The notes under the pieces: model-generated
What the model was told of the DNA's origin: nothing
Database searches by the model: none
What the model saw: the letters and a program-made list of their open reading frames with translations, nothing else
Position numbers and translations under genes: made by a program
NCBI RefSeq assembly: GCF_003634585.1
Contig: NZ_RBLG01000002.1
Location: 248,001-312,000, forward strand
Length of the DNA: 64,000 nt
Direction of reading: 5' to 3'
DNA from: Gillisia mitskevichiae
GTDB lineage: Bacteria; Bacteroidota; Bacteroidia; Flavobacteriales; Flavobacteriaceae
Shown: piece after piece, positions 52,329 through 61,426 of the stretch
How the letters are laid out: each line of letters opens with the position of its first letter
How positions within the stretch are numbered: the stretch's first letter is position 1

Positions 52329-53108
52329 AAATTCTATTTTATGAAGAATTAATCCAGAAGCAGGTGCAATATAGGTCATTTGATTATTTACATCTGCTTT
52401 TAAACTTTCTGTTATATCCTCAAGACTCAACTCTCCTTTTCCTAATTGAATAAGAGTTCCAATCATTAACCGTATTTGATATCTTAAGAAACCACTGCCT
52501 TTAACTACAAATACATATGTCTTTTGAGGAAAAAAATTGGCGGTGTATATAGTATTTTCCTGAATCTCTGAGAAAATGATTTCTCTTTCGTACAAGCTTT
52601 TCCCAGAGGAGCGAACACAAAAATTTTGAAAATGGTGCAAGCCTTTAAACAGTTTTGCCCCTTCTTTCATTAATTCTATATTCAATGTTTCCTGAATATT
52701 GGTCATTAGAGGTGCACAAAAAGGATGATTCTTTTCACCAAACGAAAATAAATAATGATATTCTTTTTGTTTAGAATCCTGAATGATATTGAATTTTCCA
52801 TCTACTTCCTGAATATCTAAAGCTTTAATATCTGGAGGTAAATTCTTATTAAACAATTTTAAAAATGCTGAAAGATCTTCCAAAGGTTCTTCTTCTAAAA
52901 ACAACTCGAAAGCAGATTCATTTGCAGAAACCATGGCATCTGTCCTACTAGAACCAAGTACTTTGATCCTGCGATCTGGAAGAATGAATTTGAATGTTTT
53001 TTTAATTAGACCTTCCACCGTTTTAAAACCAGGCTGACTTTGCCATCCATGTAAACGATAACCTAAAAATTGAACTTTAATGAGGTAGTAGAAGCGTTTT
53101 GGCTGCAA
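52323..53108 (-). CDS. TruA-family tRNA pseudouridine synthase-like protein
   Basis: A 261-residue pseudouridine synthase of the TruA fold. The catalytic Asp lies in SSRTDAMVSANESAFEL, in place of the canonical GRTDAGVHA, and GSGFLRYQIRLMIGTLIQLGKGE is the second conserved block. The altered active-site neighbourhood suggests a divergent paralogue, so TruA specificity (positions 38-40) is not certain. The start is TTG; no ATG lies nearby in frame. Its 3' end overlaps that of recQ by 6 bases (convergent). Confidence 0.8.
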   Translation of the reverse strand: MQPKRFYYLIKVQFLGYRLHGWQSQPGFKTVEGLIKKTFKFILPDRRIKVLGSSRTDAMVSANESAFELFLEEEPLEDLSAFLKLFNKNLPPDIKALDIQEVDGKFNIIQDSKQKEYHYLFSFGEKNHPFCAPLMTNIQETLNIELMKEGAKLFKGLHHFQNFCVRSSGKSLYEREIIFSEIQENTIYTANFFPQKTYVFVVKGSGFLRYQIRLMIGTLIQLGKGELSLEDITESLKADVNNQMTYIAPASGLILHKIEFL

Positions 53109-53500
53109 GAGAAGTATTTTTTCGCGAAGATAGAGAAATATTGATTTAATTTCATTTTTACCAGCACTTCCATTAACCTTTAGATTTTAGAATTCATCGA
53201 AATTATCTTTGATGATAAAATTAAAATGTTAATTTTAACAAAAATTCATCCTGATCTGATCATTTGGTCAATCTTAATAATCACTACAATACCTACTAAG
53301 AGTGCCTATAATGAATATTGCTCCACAAATTCTGAATAGTAATCTCTTAACATTTTATAGAATATTACATTACTTGCAAAATACTAAAGGCCTATTATTT
53401 TTGGTATTTACCTTCCTAGTAATAAGCAATGCCTTCTCCAAAAAAGACATTCTTAGATATATAAATTCTGACTTTATAAATTTTAATAGAAGTTGAGTAT
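53109..53500. other. Intergenic region upstream of the sensory operon
   Basis: A 392-base AT-rich stretch. A 64-codon GTG-started frame (53302-53496) contains one hydrophobic segment but lacks other support. I see no RNA gene or clear terminator. Confidence 0.35.
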
Positions 53501-53731
53501 ATGATAATTCTTGAACATACATATAAAATAAGGCTCTTTTCTAAACAATTAAATAATAGAGTCTATATTGCAGGATTTGCCGATCAAAATTTTATATATC
53601 TAAAAAACGAAAAATTAAAATTTGAATTGGTAACTGAACATCAATTAGGTTTCCGGTTAATTGATGAATTATATGCAGTTGCGGATTATAGAATAAACAG
53701 CTTTTTACCCTCAATAAATTATGGGCAGTGA
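53501..53731 (+). CDS. Possible small protein before the sensory operon
   Basis: A 76-residue frame (IRLFSKQLNNRVYIAGFADQNFIYLKNEKLKFELVTEHQLGF) with alternating beta-strand pattern, no signal peptide and no recognised family. It has an ATG start and ends 34 bases before the binding-protein gene on the same strand. It could be the first gene of that operon or chance. Confidence 0.4.
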   Translation: MIILEHTYKIRLFSKQLNNRVYIAGFADQNFIYLKNEKLKFELVTEHQLGFRLIDELYAVADYRINSFLPSINYGQ

Positions 53732-53765
53732 TATGCTTTAGAATATAAAATAATTAATTAAAATT

Positions 53766-54905
53766 ATGATTTTTAAGAAAAAAGTGATCGTATTGTTTTT
53801 GATATTCCTTGCAACATTATCTGCTTGTAATGATCCTGAAGTTAAAGAAATTAATGTTGGTTTTATAGGGCCTATGTCTACAAGGGCGACAGATCTTGGT
53901 ATAGATCCATCTAAGGCTATGCAACTGGCTATAGAACAATATAATTCTTCAAAATCTGAAACTCAGCCCCAAATCAACTTATTTATTGAAGATGATAAAT
54001 GGGAAAAAGAAATGGCAAAACCTGCTTATGAGAAGCTTAGAAAAGAACATAATATTGATGTGCTTTTTATTAGCAATACCGATGGTACTATAGAATTACA
54101 AGATAAAATAATTGAAGATGGAGTTATTGCTATCAACCCACTAAACAATGATAAACTATTATCCTCATTAAATAAAAACACCTTTAAAATAGCTAAATCT
54201 ACCGAGGAGGTACATAAAGCATTAGGTATAAGAATGATCGAGCTAGGAATAAAAAAAGTATTGATACTTCATTTTCCGAATGATTTTATGACCATTGGTG
54301 GAAATGCTATTAAAGACATTTTAACAGAAAATGGCATTGAAAACAAATTAATTGAAATTAAAAAAGATCAAACCAATTTTACTGAGATTCTTCAAACAGC
54401 AAAAGAAACCGAAACAGAGGCTTATGTCTTTTTAGGATACAATGAATTTGGATTTGCAATGAAACAAGCGAGAGATCTTGGCATTGAAGCTCCCTTTTTT
54501 GGCTCTACAACCTTATTGGATCCAGTGTTTTTCTCTAATTCTGAAGGAGCTATAGTGGGCACCGAATGTACTTTTTTCACACCCTTAGATGGGAATTATA
54601 TTTTAGCCAATGAGTTTTTAGAATCCTTTAAAAAGAGGTTTGGAGAAGAACCTTTTTCAATTTGGCCTCCTCTTCAGGCATATGATGCTATGAATATATT
54701 GATTAACGAGGTGAAAACAATTAATGAGGATAAAAGTAAAGATGTAACTCAAGTAGATTGGCTAAGAAATCGATTACTTAACGTCAAATATTATCAAGGA
54801 GTTTGCGGGAATATTTCTATAACAAGTGATGGTTCTTCTAGAGGCATTTATTTCTCATTATATAAGGTAGAATCCGATGGTAAATTAATCAAGATCAAAC
54901 GCTAA
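53766..54905 (+). CDS. Leu/Ile/Val-type periplasmic binding lipoprotein, sensor partner
   Basis: A 379-residue lipoprotein (lipobox TLSAC, Cys21) with the type I periplasmic-binding fold (Peripla_BP_6): EINVGFIGPMSTRATDLGIDPSKAMQLAIEQYN, FIEDDKW, AYEKLRKEHNIDVLFISNTDG, and YVFLGYNEFGFAMKQARDLGIEAPFFGSTTL. No ABC permease or ATPase gene follows; instead the next genes encode a membrane histidine kinase and a receiver. It probably binds a small ligand, such as an amino acid or amide, and reports it to the kinase. Confidence 0.82.
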   Translation: MIFKKKVIVLFLIFLATLSACNDPEVKEINVGFIGPMSTRATDLGIDPSKAMQLAIEQYNSSKSETQPQINLFIEDDKWEKEMAKPAYEKLRKEHNIDVLFISNTDGTIELQDKIIEDGVIAINPLNNDKLLSSLNKNTFKIAKSTEEVHKALGIRMIELGIKKVLILHFPNDFMTIGGNAIKDILTENGIENKLIEIKKDQTNFTEILQTAKETETEAYVFLGYNEFGFAMKQARDLGIEAPFFGSTTLLDPVFFSNSEGAIVGTECTFFTPLDGNYILANEFLESFKKRFGEEPFSIWPPLQAYDAMNILINEVKTINEDKSKDVTQVDWLRNRLLNVKYYQGVCGNISITSDGSSRGIYFSLYKVESDGKLIKIKR

Positions 54906-54925
54906 CTACTTACGCTAAACTGAAT

Positions 54926-56848
54926 ATGAAAATACGTACTAAGTTAATTTTGAGTTTTGGTGTTATAATTAGTGTATTGTGCATAGAAATAATACTGAAT
55001 CAAATTATTAGTGATAATGCGGCAGACACCTATCAAAAGTTAAAAACTCAAGCGCTTCCAACACTAAGAATACTAGATAAATTTGAATCTGTAAATAATG
55101 AGTTTTTTCTACTTTCCTCAAATAAAGTTTATAATAGCAACCTTCCTTTAGATAGCCAGAATAGATTAAATGGAATATTAGAAGTTGAACTTCCCTATTT
55201 AAAAACTGAACTAGTTCAATTATCTAAAAACCTAGAGTTAAATGAGGAGATAAGTATTAAGTCTCCAGTTATTATAGAATTAACGAATGATCTAATTAGT
55301 CTGGGAAATGAGGTTAATAATCTATTAGTTTTAAAAGATGACTACGCAGATAGTGAAAAAATGCAAACTGCGATCGCCTTAGTAGAAAATGATATTTCTA
55401 CTAAACATGCACAGCTAAAAACTAATCTACTTATTCTAAAAGTTAATTATGGTAACCTTTTAGAGGATTATCAAAATGAATTTTCTCAAAATTTAAAGTC
55501 ATTATCTAATATTATTTTAATCACTGGAGGCTTAGGGATTTTATTTGGGATTGGAATTGCCTTTTTAGTAATTAGATCTATTTCAAAACCTATTAGAGCA
55601 TTGAATACAGCGGCATTAAGAGTTAGTAGTGGAGATTATGATGCCGATATTTCCCTTAATGGAAATGATGAATTAGCAAGCTTAGGGGATTCTTTTAATA
55701 TTATGACCTCTTCTTTAAAAGGTAATTTCGAATTAATTAAAAGTAATAATAAGGAGATAAAACAACAAGAGGAGAGAATAAGAAAAGTTATCGAAGCCTC
55801 TCCCGCTGCTATTATTTTAATGGATCCTACTAAGAAAATTTCCTTAATTAATAAGCAAACAGAAAAGCTATTCGGGTACTCTAGAGTTGATTTAATAGGG
55901 GAATCTGCAGAGAAATTAATACCCCTTCGAATATTGAACAAAGGTTCTATTGTGGATGACATCTTTTCTTCAAAAAATAAAATTGACACCTTAGGTGTGG
56001 ATCAAAATTTTTATGGTTTAACCAAAAATAACGAAGAATTACCTATTGAAATTAGTTTAAGTTTTATAGAAATACATGGGCAGGATATGATATTGGCTTC
56101 CATAGTAGATATTACGGAAAGAAAGCAACAGGAAGCAGATATCAAAAAATATGTAGAACAGCTTAAATCCAAAAATAAAGAATTAGAACAATTCTCCTAT
56201 ATTACCTCTCATGACTTACAAGAGCCTTTAAGAACTGTTCTAAGCTTCATAGACCTCATTAAGGAAGATTATAACGATAAATTAGATAAGGAGTTGAACA
56301 CCTATTTAAATTATATCTCTGATGCCTCTATTAGAATGAGCCATTTAATTAAAAGCTTGTTAGATTATTCTAGAATTGGGCATAAGGGGAAAATTGAGAT
56401 GGTGAATTGCAATAGGATATTAAGTAGTGTAACTGCAGATCTTAAATATAAGATTGAGGAATCCGAGGCAGAGATACATTATGGCGACTTACCCACTATT
56501 GAAGGATACAAACTTGAAATAAGACTTCTCTTTCAAAACTTGATTACGAATGCCATAAAATTTCAGAAGAAAACCGAAGTGGCAAAAATTAATATTTCTT
56601 TTGAAGATAAATGGACCTACTGGCAATTCAATATAGCCGATAATGGGATAGGAATTCGGGAAGAATTTCAAAATAAAATCTTTGTGATCTTTCAAAGATT
56701 ACACAATAGAGAAGCTTATGATGGTACCGGAATAGGACTTTCCCACTGCAAAAAAATCGTGGAATTACATGGAGGAGAAATATGGGTGAGTTCTGAGGAA
56801 GGAATTGGCAGTACATTCCATTTTACTATCCCTAAAAACATTGAATAA
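54926..56848 (+). CDS. Membrane sensor histidine kinase with HAMP and PAS domains
   Basis: A 640-residue kinase. Membrane helices at 9-27 and 196-216 flank a helical periplasmic sensor. HAMP (217-270), PAS (283-400) and a HisKA domain with phosphoacceptor His429 in SYITSHDLQEPLRTV follow. The HATPase domain carries the N box (LLFQNLITNAIKFQ), G1 (ADNGIGI), F (IFQRLHNREAYDGTGIGLSHC) and G2 (GIGSTFHFTI). It belongs to the phytochrome-like subclass (HDLQEPLR). It lies between the binding lipoprotein (20-base gap) and its receiver (3-base gap). Confidence 0.92.
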   Translation: MKIRTKLILSFGVIISVLCIEIILNQIISDNAADTYQKLKTQALPTLRILDKFESVNNEFFLLSSNKVYNSNLPLDSQNRLNGILEVELPYLKTELVQLSKNLELNEEISIKSPVIIELTNDLISLGNEVNNLLVLKDDYADSEKMQTAIALVENDISTKHAQLKTNLLILKVNYGNLLEDYQNEFSQNLKSLSNIILITGGLGILFGIGIAFLVIRSISKPIRALNTAALRVSSGDYDADISLNGNDELASLGDSFNIMTSSLKGNFELIKSNNKEIKQQEERIRKVIEASPAAIILMDPTKKISLINKQTEKLFGYSRVDLIGESAEKLIPLRILNKGSIVDDIFSSKNKIDTLGVDQNFYGLTKNNEELPIEISLSFIEIHGQDMILASIVDITERKQQEADIKKYVEQLKSKNKELEQFSYITSHDLQEPLRTVLSFIDLIKEDYNDKLDKELNTYLNYISDASIRMSHLIKSLLDYSRIGHKGKIEMVNCNRILSSVTADLKYKIEESEAEIHYGDLPTIEGYKLEIRLLFQNLITNAIKFQKKTEVAKINISFEDKWTYWQFNIADNGIGIREEFQNKIFVIFQRLHNREAYDGTGIGLSHCKKIVELHGGEIWVSSEEGIGSTFHFTIPKNIE

Positions 56849-56851
56849 AAA

Positions 56852-57256
56852 ATGCCTAAAAAACTGAATTGTATTTTATTAATAGATGATGATACAGCTG
56901 TAAATTTTATTCACAATAAAATTATACAAACTTCTGGCTGCGCCAAAGAAATTGCAATTGCTAGAAATGGATTAGAAGCTCTAGAATTTTTAAAAACGAG
57001 GGACGGTGAAAAATACCCGCAACCAGATCTTATATTTTTAGATATTAATATGCCGGTAATGAACGGTTGGGAATTTTTAGATAAATATGAAGAATTAGAT
57101 AATGAGCAAAAAGGTAAAGAACTAATAGTTATGCTTACAACTTCTCTTAATTTCGAAGATAAAGAGAAAGCCAAAAAAATTGGAAACATAAACAATTTCC
57201 ATACTAAACCACTTAGTCTAGAACACTTAAACAAAATACTTGAAACGTATAATTAG
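56852..57256 (+). CDS. Single-domain response regulator (Rcp1-like)
   Basis: A 134-residue receiver without output domain. The acidic pocket is IDDD (11-14), the phosphoacceptor is Asp64 in FLDINMPVMNGW, followed by LTTS (95-98) and Lys119 (TKPL). It follows the kinase gene by 3 bases and is its likely target. Such receivers usually relay by protein contact, so the output is not visible here. Confidence 0.92.
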   Translation: MPKKLNCILLIDDDTAVNFIHNKIIQTSGCAKEIAIARNGLEALEFLKTRDGEKYPQPDLIFLDINMPVMNGWEFLDKYEELDNEQKGKELIVMLTTSLNFEDKEKAKKIGNINNFHTKPLSLEHLNKILETYN

Positions 57257-57278
57257 CTTTAATTATATTATTATTACA

Positions 57279-57310
57279 AAAAAACCTCTAATTAATTTTA
57301 GAGGTTTTTT
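57279..57310. terminator. Bidirectional terminator between receiver and helicase genes
   Basis: AAAAAACCTCTAA (57279-57291) and TTAGAGGTTTTTT (57298-57310) form a perfect 13-bp stem with loop TTAATT; T-runs exist on both strands. It serves the plus sensory operon and the minus helicase gene. Confidence 0.88.
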
Positions 57311-57337
57311 ATATAATATAATCCTTCTGTTTAATTT

Positions 57338-58852
57338 TTAGAATTCTGCATTTATTTGTTGGCGTAATTTTCTAGCATAATCCTCTTCTAGCCAATCTCT
57401 ATAGTTTTTCGTGCTCTTACTAATACAATAGGAATATTGCTTTATTCTAGAAGATATATCGTCTTTTAATTCTTTTGCAAGAATTCTGGCATCAAAAACA
57501 TCTTCGCTATTTTCTACACACATTTTTACATGCTGTTCCATAGACCATTCTAAAACAGATTTAGATTTTAAACCTTTTCTAATTACAATATCATACGCAG
57601 CTTCCACATCAAAATCTACAACTTCAGATTGTTGAAATTGTTCTCTCATTTCTGGAGGCATTACATATTTAAATTCCCGCTCAATTTCTTCATCACTAAG
57701 TAAATTCTCAAAGTAGAAATCTGGAGATCTAAAAAGCTGCTTCCAGTCTACTGGCGCACTCCAATGACCAAATCTTACAACATTATTACCAAGATCTATA
57801 ACATTAAATTCCGATTTGTTTTTTAATATTCTAGAACCACGACCTATCATCTGGAAGTATAAAGTAAGAGATTTAGTTGCTCTGTTTAAAATAATGGTTT
57901 CTACTGAAGGTTCATCAAATCCAGTAGTTAATATACTCACAGACGTTACAATAGCATCTGGTGTATGCTTAAACCACCTTAAAATGTCTTTTCTGTCCTG
58001 TTTACTGGTAGTATTATCTAGATGTCTAATAGGATAACCTGCGTTCCTAAACGTCTCGTAGACTTCTTTAGAGGTATTAATACCATTATTAAAAATAAGA
58101 GTCTTTTTATTTTTGGATTTATCCATGTAGGCATTCAGCAATTTTTCCTGCATGCTCATGTTGGAATAAAGTTCTTCTGAAGATTTAACTGTATAATCTC
58201 CATTAATACCAACCTTAAGAGATTGCAAACCTACATCGTAGCTAAAAACCTTTGCTCTGGCCAAAAATCCTTTTCCAATTAAAGATCCAATAGAATCTCC
58301 TACAATAAGTTCTCTGTAATTATCCTTCATAGGAAGTTTAATGTTCGAACTTAATGGGGTTGCGGTTACTCCTAAAATAAAGCACTTTTCAAAAAACTTA
58401 AATAATTTTCTAAATGAATTATAATGCGCTTCATCTATAATAACCAATCCTATATCCTGAATTTCCAATTTTTCGTCATGAAGCCTATTATTTAGTGTTT
58501 CCACCATAGCCACAAAGCACATATAGTCTTCTTGATCTGGAAGTTCTTTTACTTTACTATTTATAATTTTATTTAGCACCCCAAATTCAGAAAGCATTTT
58601 GGAAGTTTGCTTACATAACTCAATTCTGTGAGTTAATATTAATACTTTCTTATTAGTACGCTGGATAAATTCTCTAACAATAGAAGAAAAGATCACCGTT
58701 TTACCTCCTCCAGTAGGGAGCTGATATAATAAATTATAATGATTAGGATGTGTATCTATTACACTAAAAATCTTATCTATATCTACCTGTTGGTAGTCGT
58801 AAAGTACTTTGTCATTTTTTTTCTCTTCAAGTCCAAATGTTTCAACAGCCAT
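57338..58852 (-). CDS. DEAD/DEAH-box SF2 helicase (type III restriction Res-like)
   Basis: A 504-residue SF2 ATPase from the ATG at 58852 (a TTG lies 6 codons upstream). Motifs: Q-like YDYQQVDIDKIF, motif I LPTGGGKTVIFSS, II VIIDEAHYNSF, III GVTATPL, V VSILTTGFDEPSVE and VI FQMIGRGSRI. The C-terminal 110 residues are helical. No nuclease domain or restriction-modification partner is adjacent. It is probably a stand-alone DNA or RNA translocase of the Res/SSL2 class, whose role in Bacteroidota is not known. Confidence 0.85.
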   Translation of the reverse strand: MAVETFGLEEKKNDKVLYDYQQVDIDKIFSVIDTHPNHYNLLYQLPTGGGKTVIFSSIVREFIQRTNKKVLILTHRIELCKQTSKMLSEFGVLNKIINSKVKELPDQEDYMCFVAMVETLNNRLHDEKLEIQDIGLVIIDEAHYNSFRKLFKFFEKCFILGVTATPLSSNIKLPMKDNYRELIVGDSIGSLIGKGFLARAKVFSYDVGLQSLKVGINGDYTVKSSEELYSNMSMQEKLLNAYMDKSKNKKTLIFNNGINTSKEVYETFRNAGYPIRHLDNTTSKQDRKDILRWFKHTPDAIVTSVSILTTGFDEPSVETIILNRATKSLTLYFQMIGRGSRILKNKSEFNVIDLGNNVVRFGHWSAPVDWKQLFRSPDFYFENLLSDEEIEREFKYVMPPEMREQFQQSEVVDFDVEAAYDIVIRKGLKSKSVLEWSMEQHVKMCVENSEDVFDARILAKELKDDISSRIKQYSYCISKSTKNYRDWLEEDYARKLRQQINAEF

Positions 58853-59103
58853 ATTTTCTGATTTCAGCAAGTTTGCAAAAATAGCAGATTTTTAAGTTAT
58901 ACTAAAATGTTTAGGCATATTTAAGTTTTATAATTATTTCTTTTTAATCAATTTAATATTGATTATTTTTAATTCAGAATTTAATTCTTTAAAAATCACA
59001 ATTTTACCCTGCGCTTGGAGTTAGTTTCATGACCATCTGTAGCTTATATATAAATAGAAATATTTAAATAATAGCGCAAATCCCCTCTATCAGAATTTCG
59101 ATT

Positions 59104-59817
59104 ATGGGAAGGGGACAAACATCTACAGAAAAATATTTACTCCAATTAAAAGATTGTGAGTTAATTAAAAATATGGATTCCAAAACTGCAGAATCCTTTT
59201 TCTCATTATTTCACAAAGAATCTTGGCCCAAACATTCTTGTATTCTCAATCAAGAAAAATTAATCTATCACTTTTACATAATTCTTTCAGGTAGAATAAA
59301 AATGTATCAGGTAGATTCTGGGAATGGAAAAGAGCTCACCTTGTTTCTTCTAACTAAAAATGATGTTTTTGATATCTTTTGTTTACTAGATGGTTCAAAA
59401 CATAACGCCTATTATGAATGTTTAGATGATGCTAAGGTTTTAGCAGTACCTATGGAAGATTTAAGAAAATGGTTGAAGAAACATCCAGAAAATTATCAGA
59501 CCATACTTTCATATTCTGGGAAACAGCTGCGAATGCTAGAGGATTTTGCATCAAATATTACTTTTACAGATATATCAACCAGATTGCTTAACCTTCTACT
59601 AAAGCATGTTAATAGAAAATCTCAAAATCTGGAGCTTATAAATGATCTACCTAATAAAGAAATAGCAAATTTAATAGGCTCTACTCGAGCGGTGGTTAAT
59701 AGACATCTTCAGAAATTAAAACAACTAGGATCTATTAAGATCTCTCGAAAGAAAATGGAGATCAAAAACCTAAAAATGCTGATTAATTTACTAAAAGAAA
59801 AAAAGAAAAATAAATAG
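59104..59817 (+). CDS. Crp/Fnr-family transcriptional regulator
   Basis: A 237-residue regulator with an N-terminal cyclic-nucleotide-binding barrel (ILNQEKLIYHFYIILSGRIKMYQVDSGNGKELTLFLLTKNDVFD) and a C-terminal winged helix (LPNKEIANLIGSTRAVVNRHLQKLKQLGSI). No Cys cluster for an FeS centre is seen, so it is not Fnr-like in sensing. The effector is unknown. It diverges from the helicase gene and lies 81 bases before a secreted unknown. Confidence 0.92.
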   Translation: MGRGQTSTEKYLLQLKDCELIKNMDSKTAESFFSLFHKESWPKHSCILNQEKLIYHFYIILSGRIKMYQVDSGNGKELTLFLLTKNDVFDIFCLLDGSKHNAYYECLDDAKVLAVPMEDLRKWLKKHPENYQTILSYSGKQLRMLEDFASNITFTDISTRLLNLLLKHVNRKSQNLELINDLPNKEIANLIGSTRAVVNRHLQKLKQLGSIKISRKKMEIKNLKMLINLLKEKKKNK

Positions 59818-59898
59818 TGCAGTTGTGCTACTTAAGTGATAGTAGGAAAATCTATAGACCAATATCTTTAATGTATCATTAACTTAAAGATATATATT

Positions 59899-60453
59899 AT
59901 GAAAAAGCTGATTTTATTTTTATTCGTTTTATGTGGGTTCGCTGCGATGCAAGCTCAAGAGGTAATTGAACTTGATGAAGCTAGACTTAGTTTTGATCCA
60001 GATGCTATATCTGTAGATTCTGATCTTGGTATAATTAAATGTTTAGTTAAAGAAAGCTATACAGGTGAGTTTTCTGAAAACCCGATTAGATTTATGCAAG
60101 AGAACTTTGATTTCAATGAATTTTTATCGGCAATTGTAAATAGGACTGAATTTGACAAGTATCTTGTAACTTTTAACAGTACTAAAGGTTTTTTGGAAGC
60201 AACATATACCAATAATGGAGAGTTAGTTGAAACTAAACAACTATTTAAAAATATTGCTTTACCACCATCAGTAAGAAATGAACTTTTTCTTCAAAATCCA
60301 GGTTGGTCATTAGCTAGCAATAAGTATTTAGCGACAGGCAAAAGTGACAGAATAGACCGAGAGGTTTATAAGATTAAGATACAAAATGGTAATAAAAAGA
60401 GAATGGTAAAAATTGTTCCTAGTACTACCATAGTAGGCCTTGTAAGTAATTAA
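59899..60453 (+). CDS. Exported protein of unknown function
   Basis: A 184-residue protein with a signal peptide (LILFLFVLCGFAAMQAQ). The mature part includes FSENPIRFMQENFDFNEFL and KGFLEATYTNNGELVETKQLFKNIALPPSVRNELF, a pattern like small periplasmic PepSY/beta-propeller-inhibitor-type domains seen in Bacteroidota, where a strand-turn-helix repeat reads G...A.Y...G. I do not assign a family. It may be controlled by the Crp regulator just upstream. Confidence 0.75.
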   Translation: MKKLILFLFVLCGFAAMQAQEVIELDEARLSFDPDAISVDSDLGIIKCLVKESYTGEFSENPIRFMQENFDFNEFLSAIVNRTEFDKYLVTFNSTKGFLEATYTNNGELVETKQLFKNIALPPSVRNELFLQNPGWSLASNKYLATGKSDRIDREVYKIKIQNGNKKRMVKIVPSTTIVGLVSN

Positions 60454-60500
60454 ATAGACCTTTCCGAATGTTCATAATGATGTCCTTAAAATATATACTG

Positions 60501-60544
60501 TAAGATTCAAGGAACACCCCTACCCTATGTTCCTTGAGATCTTA
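60501..60544. terminator. Hairpin between convergent genes
   Basis: TAAGATTCAAGGAAC (60501-60515) pairs with 60529-60544 with one bulged base, around a C-rich 13-base loop. It overlaps the cysM stop codon region and has no long T-run on either side, so termination strength is uncertain. Confidence 0.5.
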
Positions 60545-61426
60545 TAAAAATAGATCTGATGATAAATACCTATCTCCTCGATCGCATATAATACTCACCA
60601 CCACACCTTCATCTAACTCTTCACATAATCTTACCGCTGCACTAGTAGCTCCTCCACTACTCATTCCTGCAAAAATACCTTCATCTTTTGCCAAGCGTTG
60701 TGTCATTGCCTTGGCCTCTACATCGCTTACTTCTATAACCTGGTCTACTTTTTTAGGATCAAAAATCTTTGGCAAATATTCTAAAGGCCATTTTCTTATC
60801 CCTGGAATTTTAGAATTATCTGTAGGTTGCACTCCTACTATTTGAATGGTATCATTTTGTTCTTTCAAGAAAGTGGACGTGCCCATAATAGTTCCAGTAG
60901 TTCCCATGGAGGAGACAAAATGCGTGATTTTATGCTTAGTATCTCTCCAAATTTCAGGTCCTGTAGTCTTATAATGTGCCTTCCAATTATCATTATTCGA
61001 AAATTGATTTATCATAAAATAACCATCAGAATTTACTTTTTCTTCGGCATAATCTCTTGCATACTCAATACCTCCATCTGCATCGGTTAAGGTAACTTTC
61101 GCACCATAAGCTCTCATAGTTTGTACTCGCTCTATTGTAGAATTCTCAGGCATAACCAACTCTATATTCAGTTTAAAAATTCCTGCTATCATAGCTAAAG
61201 CAATCCCAGTATTTCCACTAGTAGCTTCAATAAGTTTAGACTCTTTATTGATCTCTCCTCGCTCCAAGGCGCTTTTTATCATATTGTAAGCAGTACGATC
61301 TTTTACACTACCTCCAGGGTTTTGTCCCTCAAGTTTTAAATAGAGACTAACTTTAGGATTTTTGATCAAAGTTTCAGTCTTAACTAATGGGGTGTTCCCA
61401 ATTAAACTTATAATTGAATTACTCAT
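60542..61426 (-). CDS. cysM: Cysteine synthase B (O-acetylserine sulfhydrylase)
   Basis: PLP enzyme of 294 residues that makes cysteine from O-acetylserine and sulfide or thiosulfate. The Schiff-base Lys42 lies in NPGGSVKDRTAYNM; TSGNTGIALAM binds substrate; SSMGTTGTIMG and GMSSGGATSAA complete the PLP phosphate site. The length and the VKDRTA/CysM pattern favour CysM over CysK. It overlaps the serine acetyltransferase gene by 8 bases, so product and substrate enzymes are made together. Confidence 0.92.
   Translation of the reverse strand: MSNSIISLIGNTPLVKTETLIKNPKVSLYLKLEGQNPGGSVKDRTAYNMIKSALERGEINKESKLIEATSGNTGIALAMIAGIFKLNIELVMPENSTIERVQTMRAYGAKVTLTDADGGIEYARDYAEEKVNSDGYFMINQFSNNDNWKAHYKTTGPEIWRDTKHKITHFVSSMGTTGTIMGTSTFLKEQNDTIQIVGVQPTDNSKIPGIRKWPLEYLPKIFDPKKVDQVIEVSDVEAKAMTQRLAKDEGIFAGMSSGGATSAAVRLCEELDEGVVVSIICDRGDRYLSSDLFL

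Noticed and set aside
53302-53496. 64-codon frame with one hydrophobic segment
   Set aside because: GTG start, AT-rich composition and no neighbour or motif support; could be chance.
57338-58852. Type III restriction or other defence helicase system
   Set aside because: The helicase has Res-like motifs but no nuclease, methyltransferase or other defence partner adjacent.
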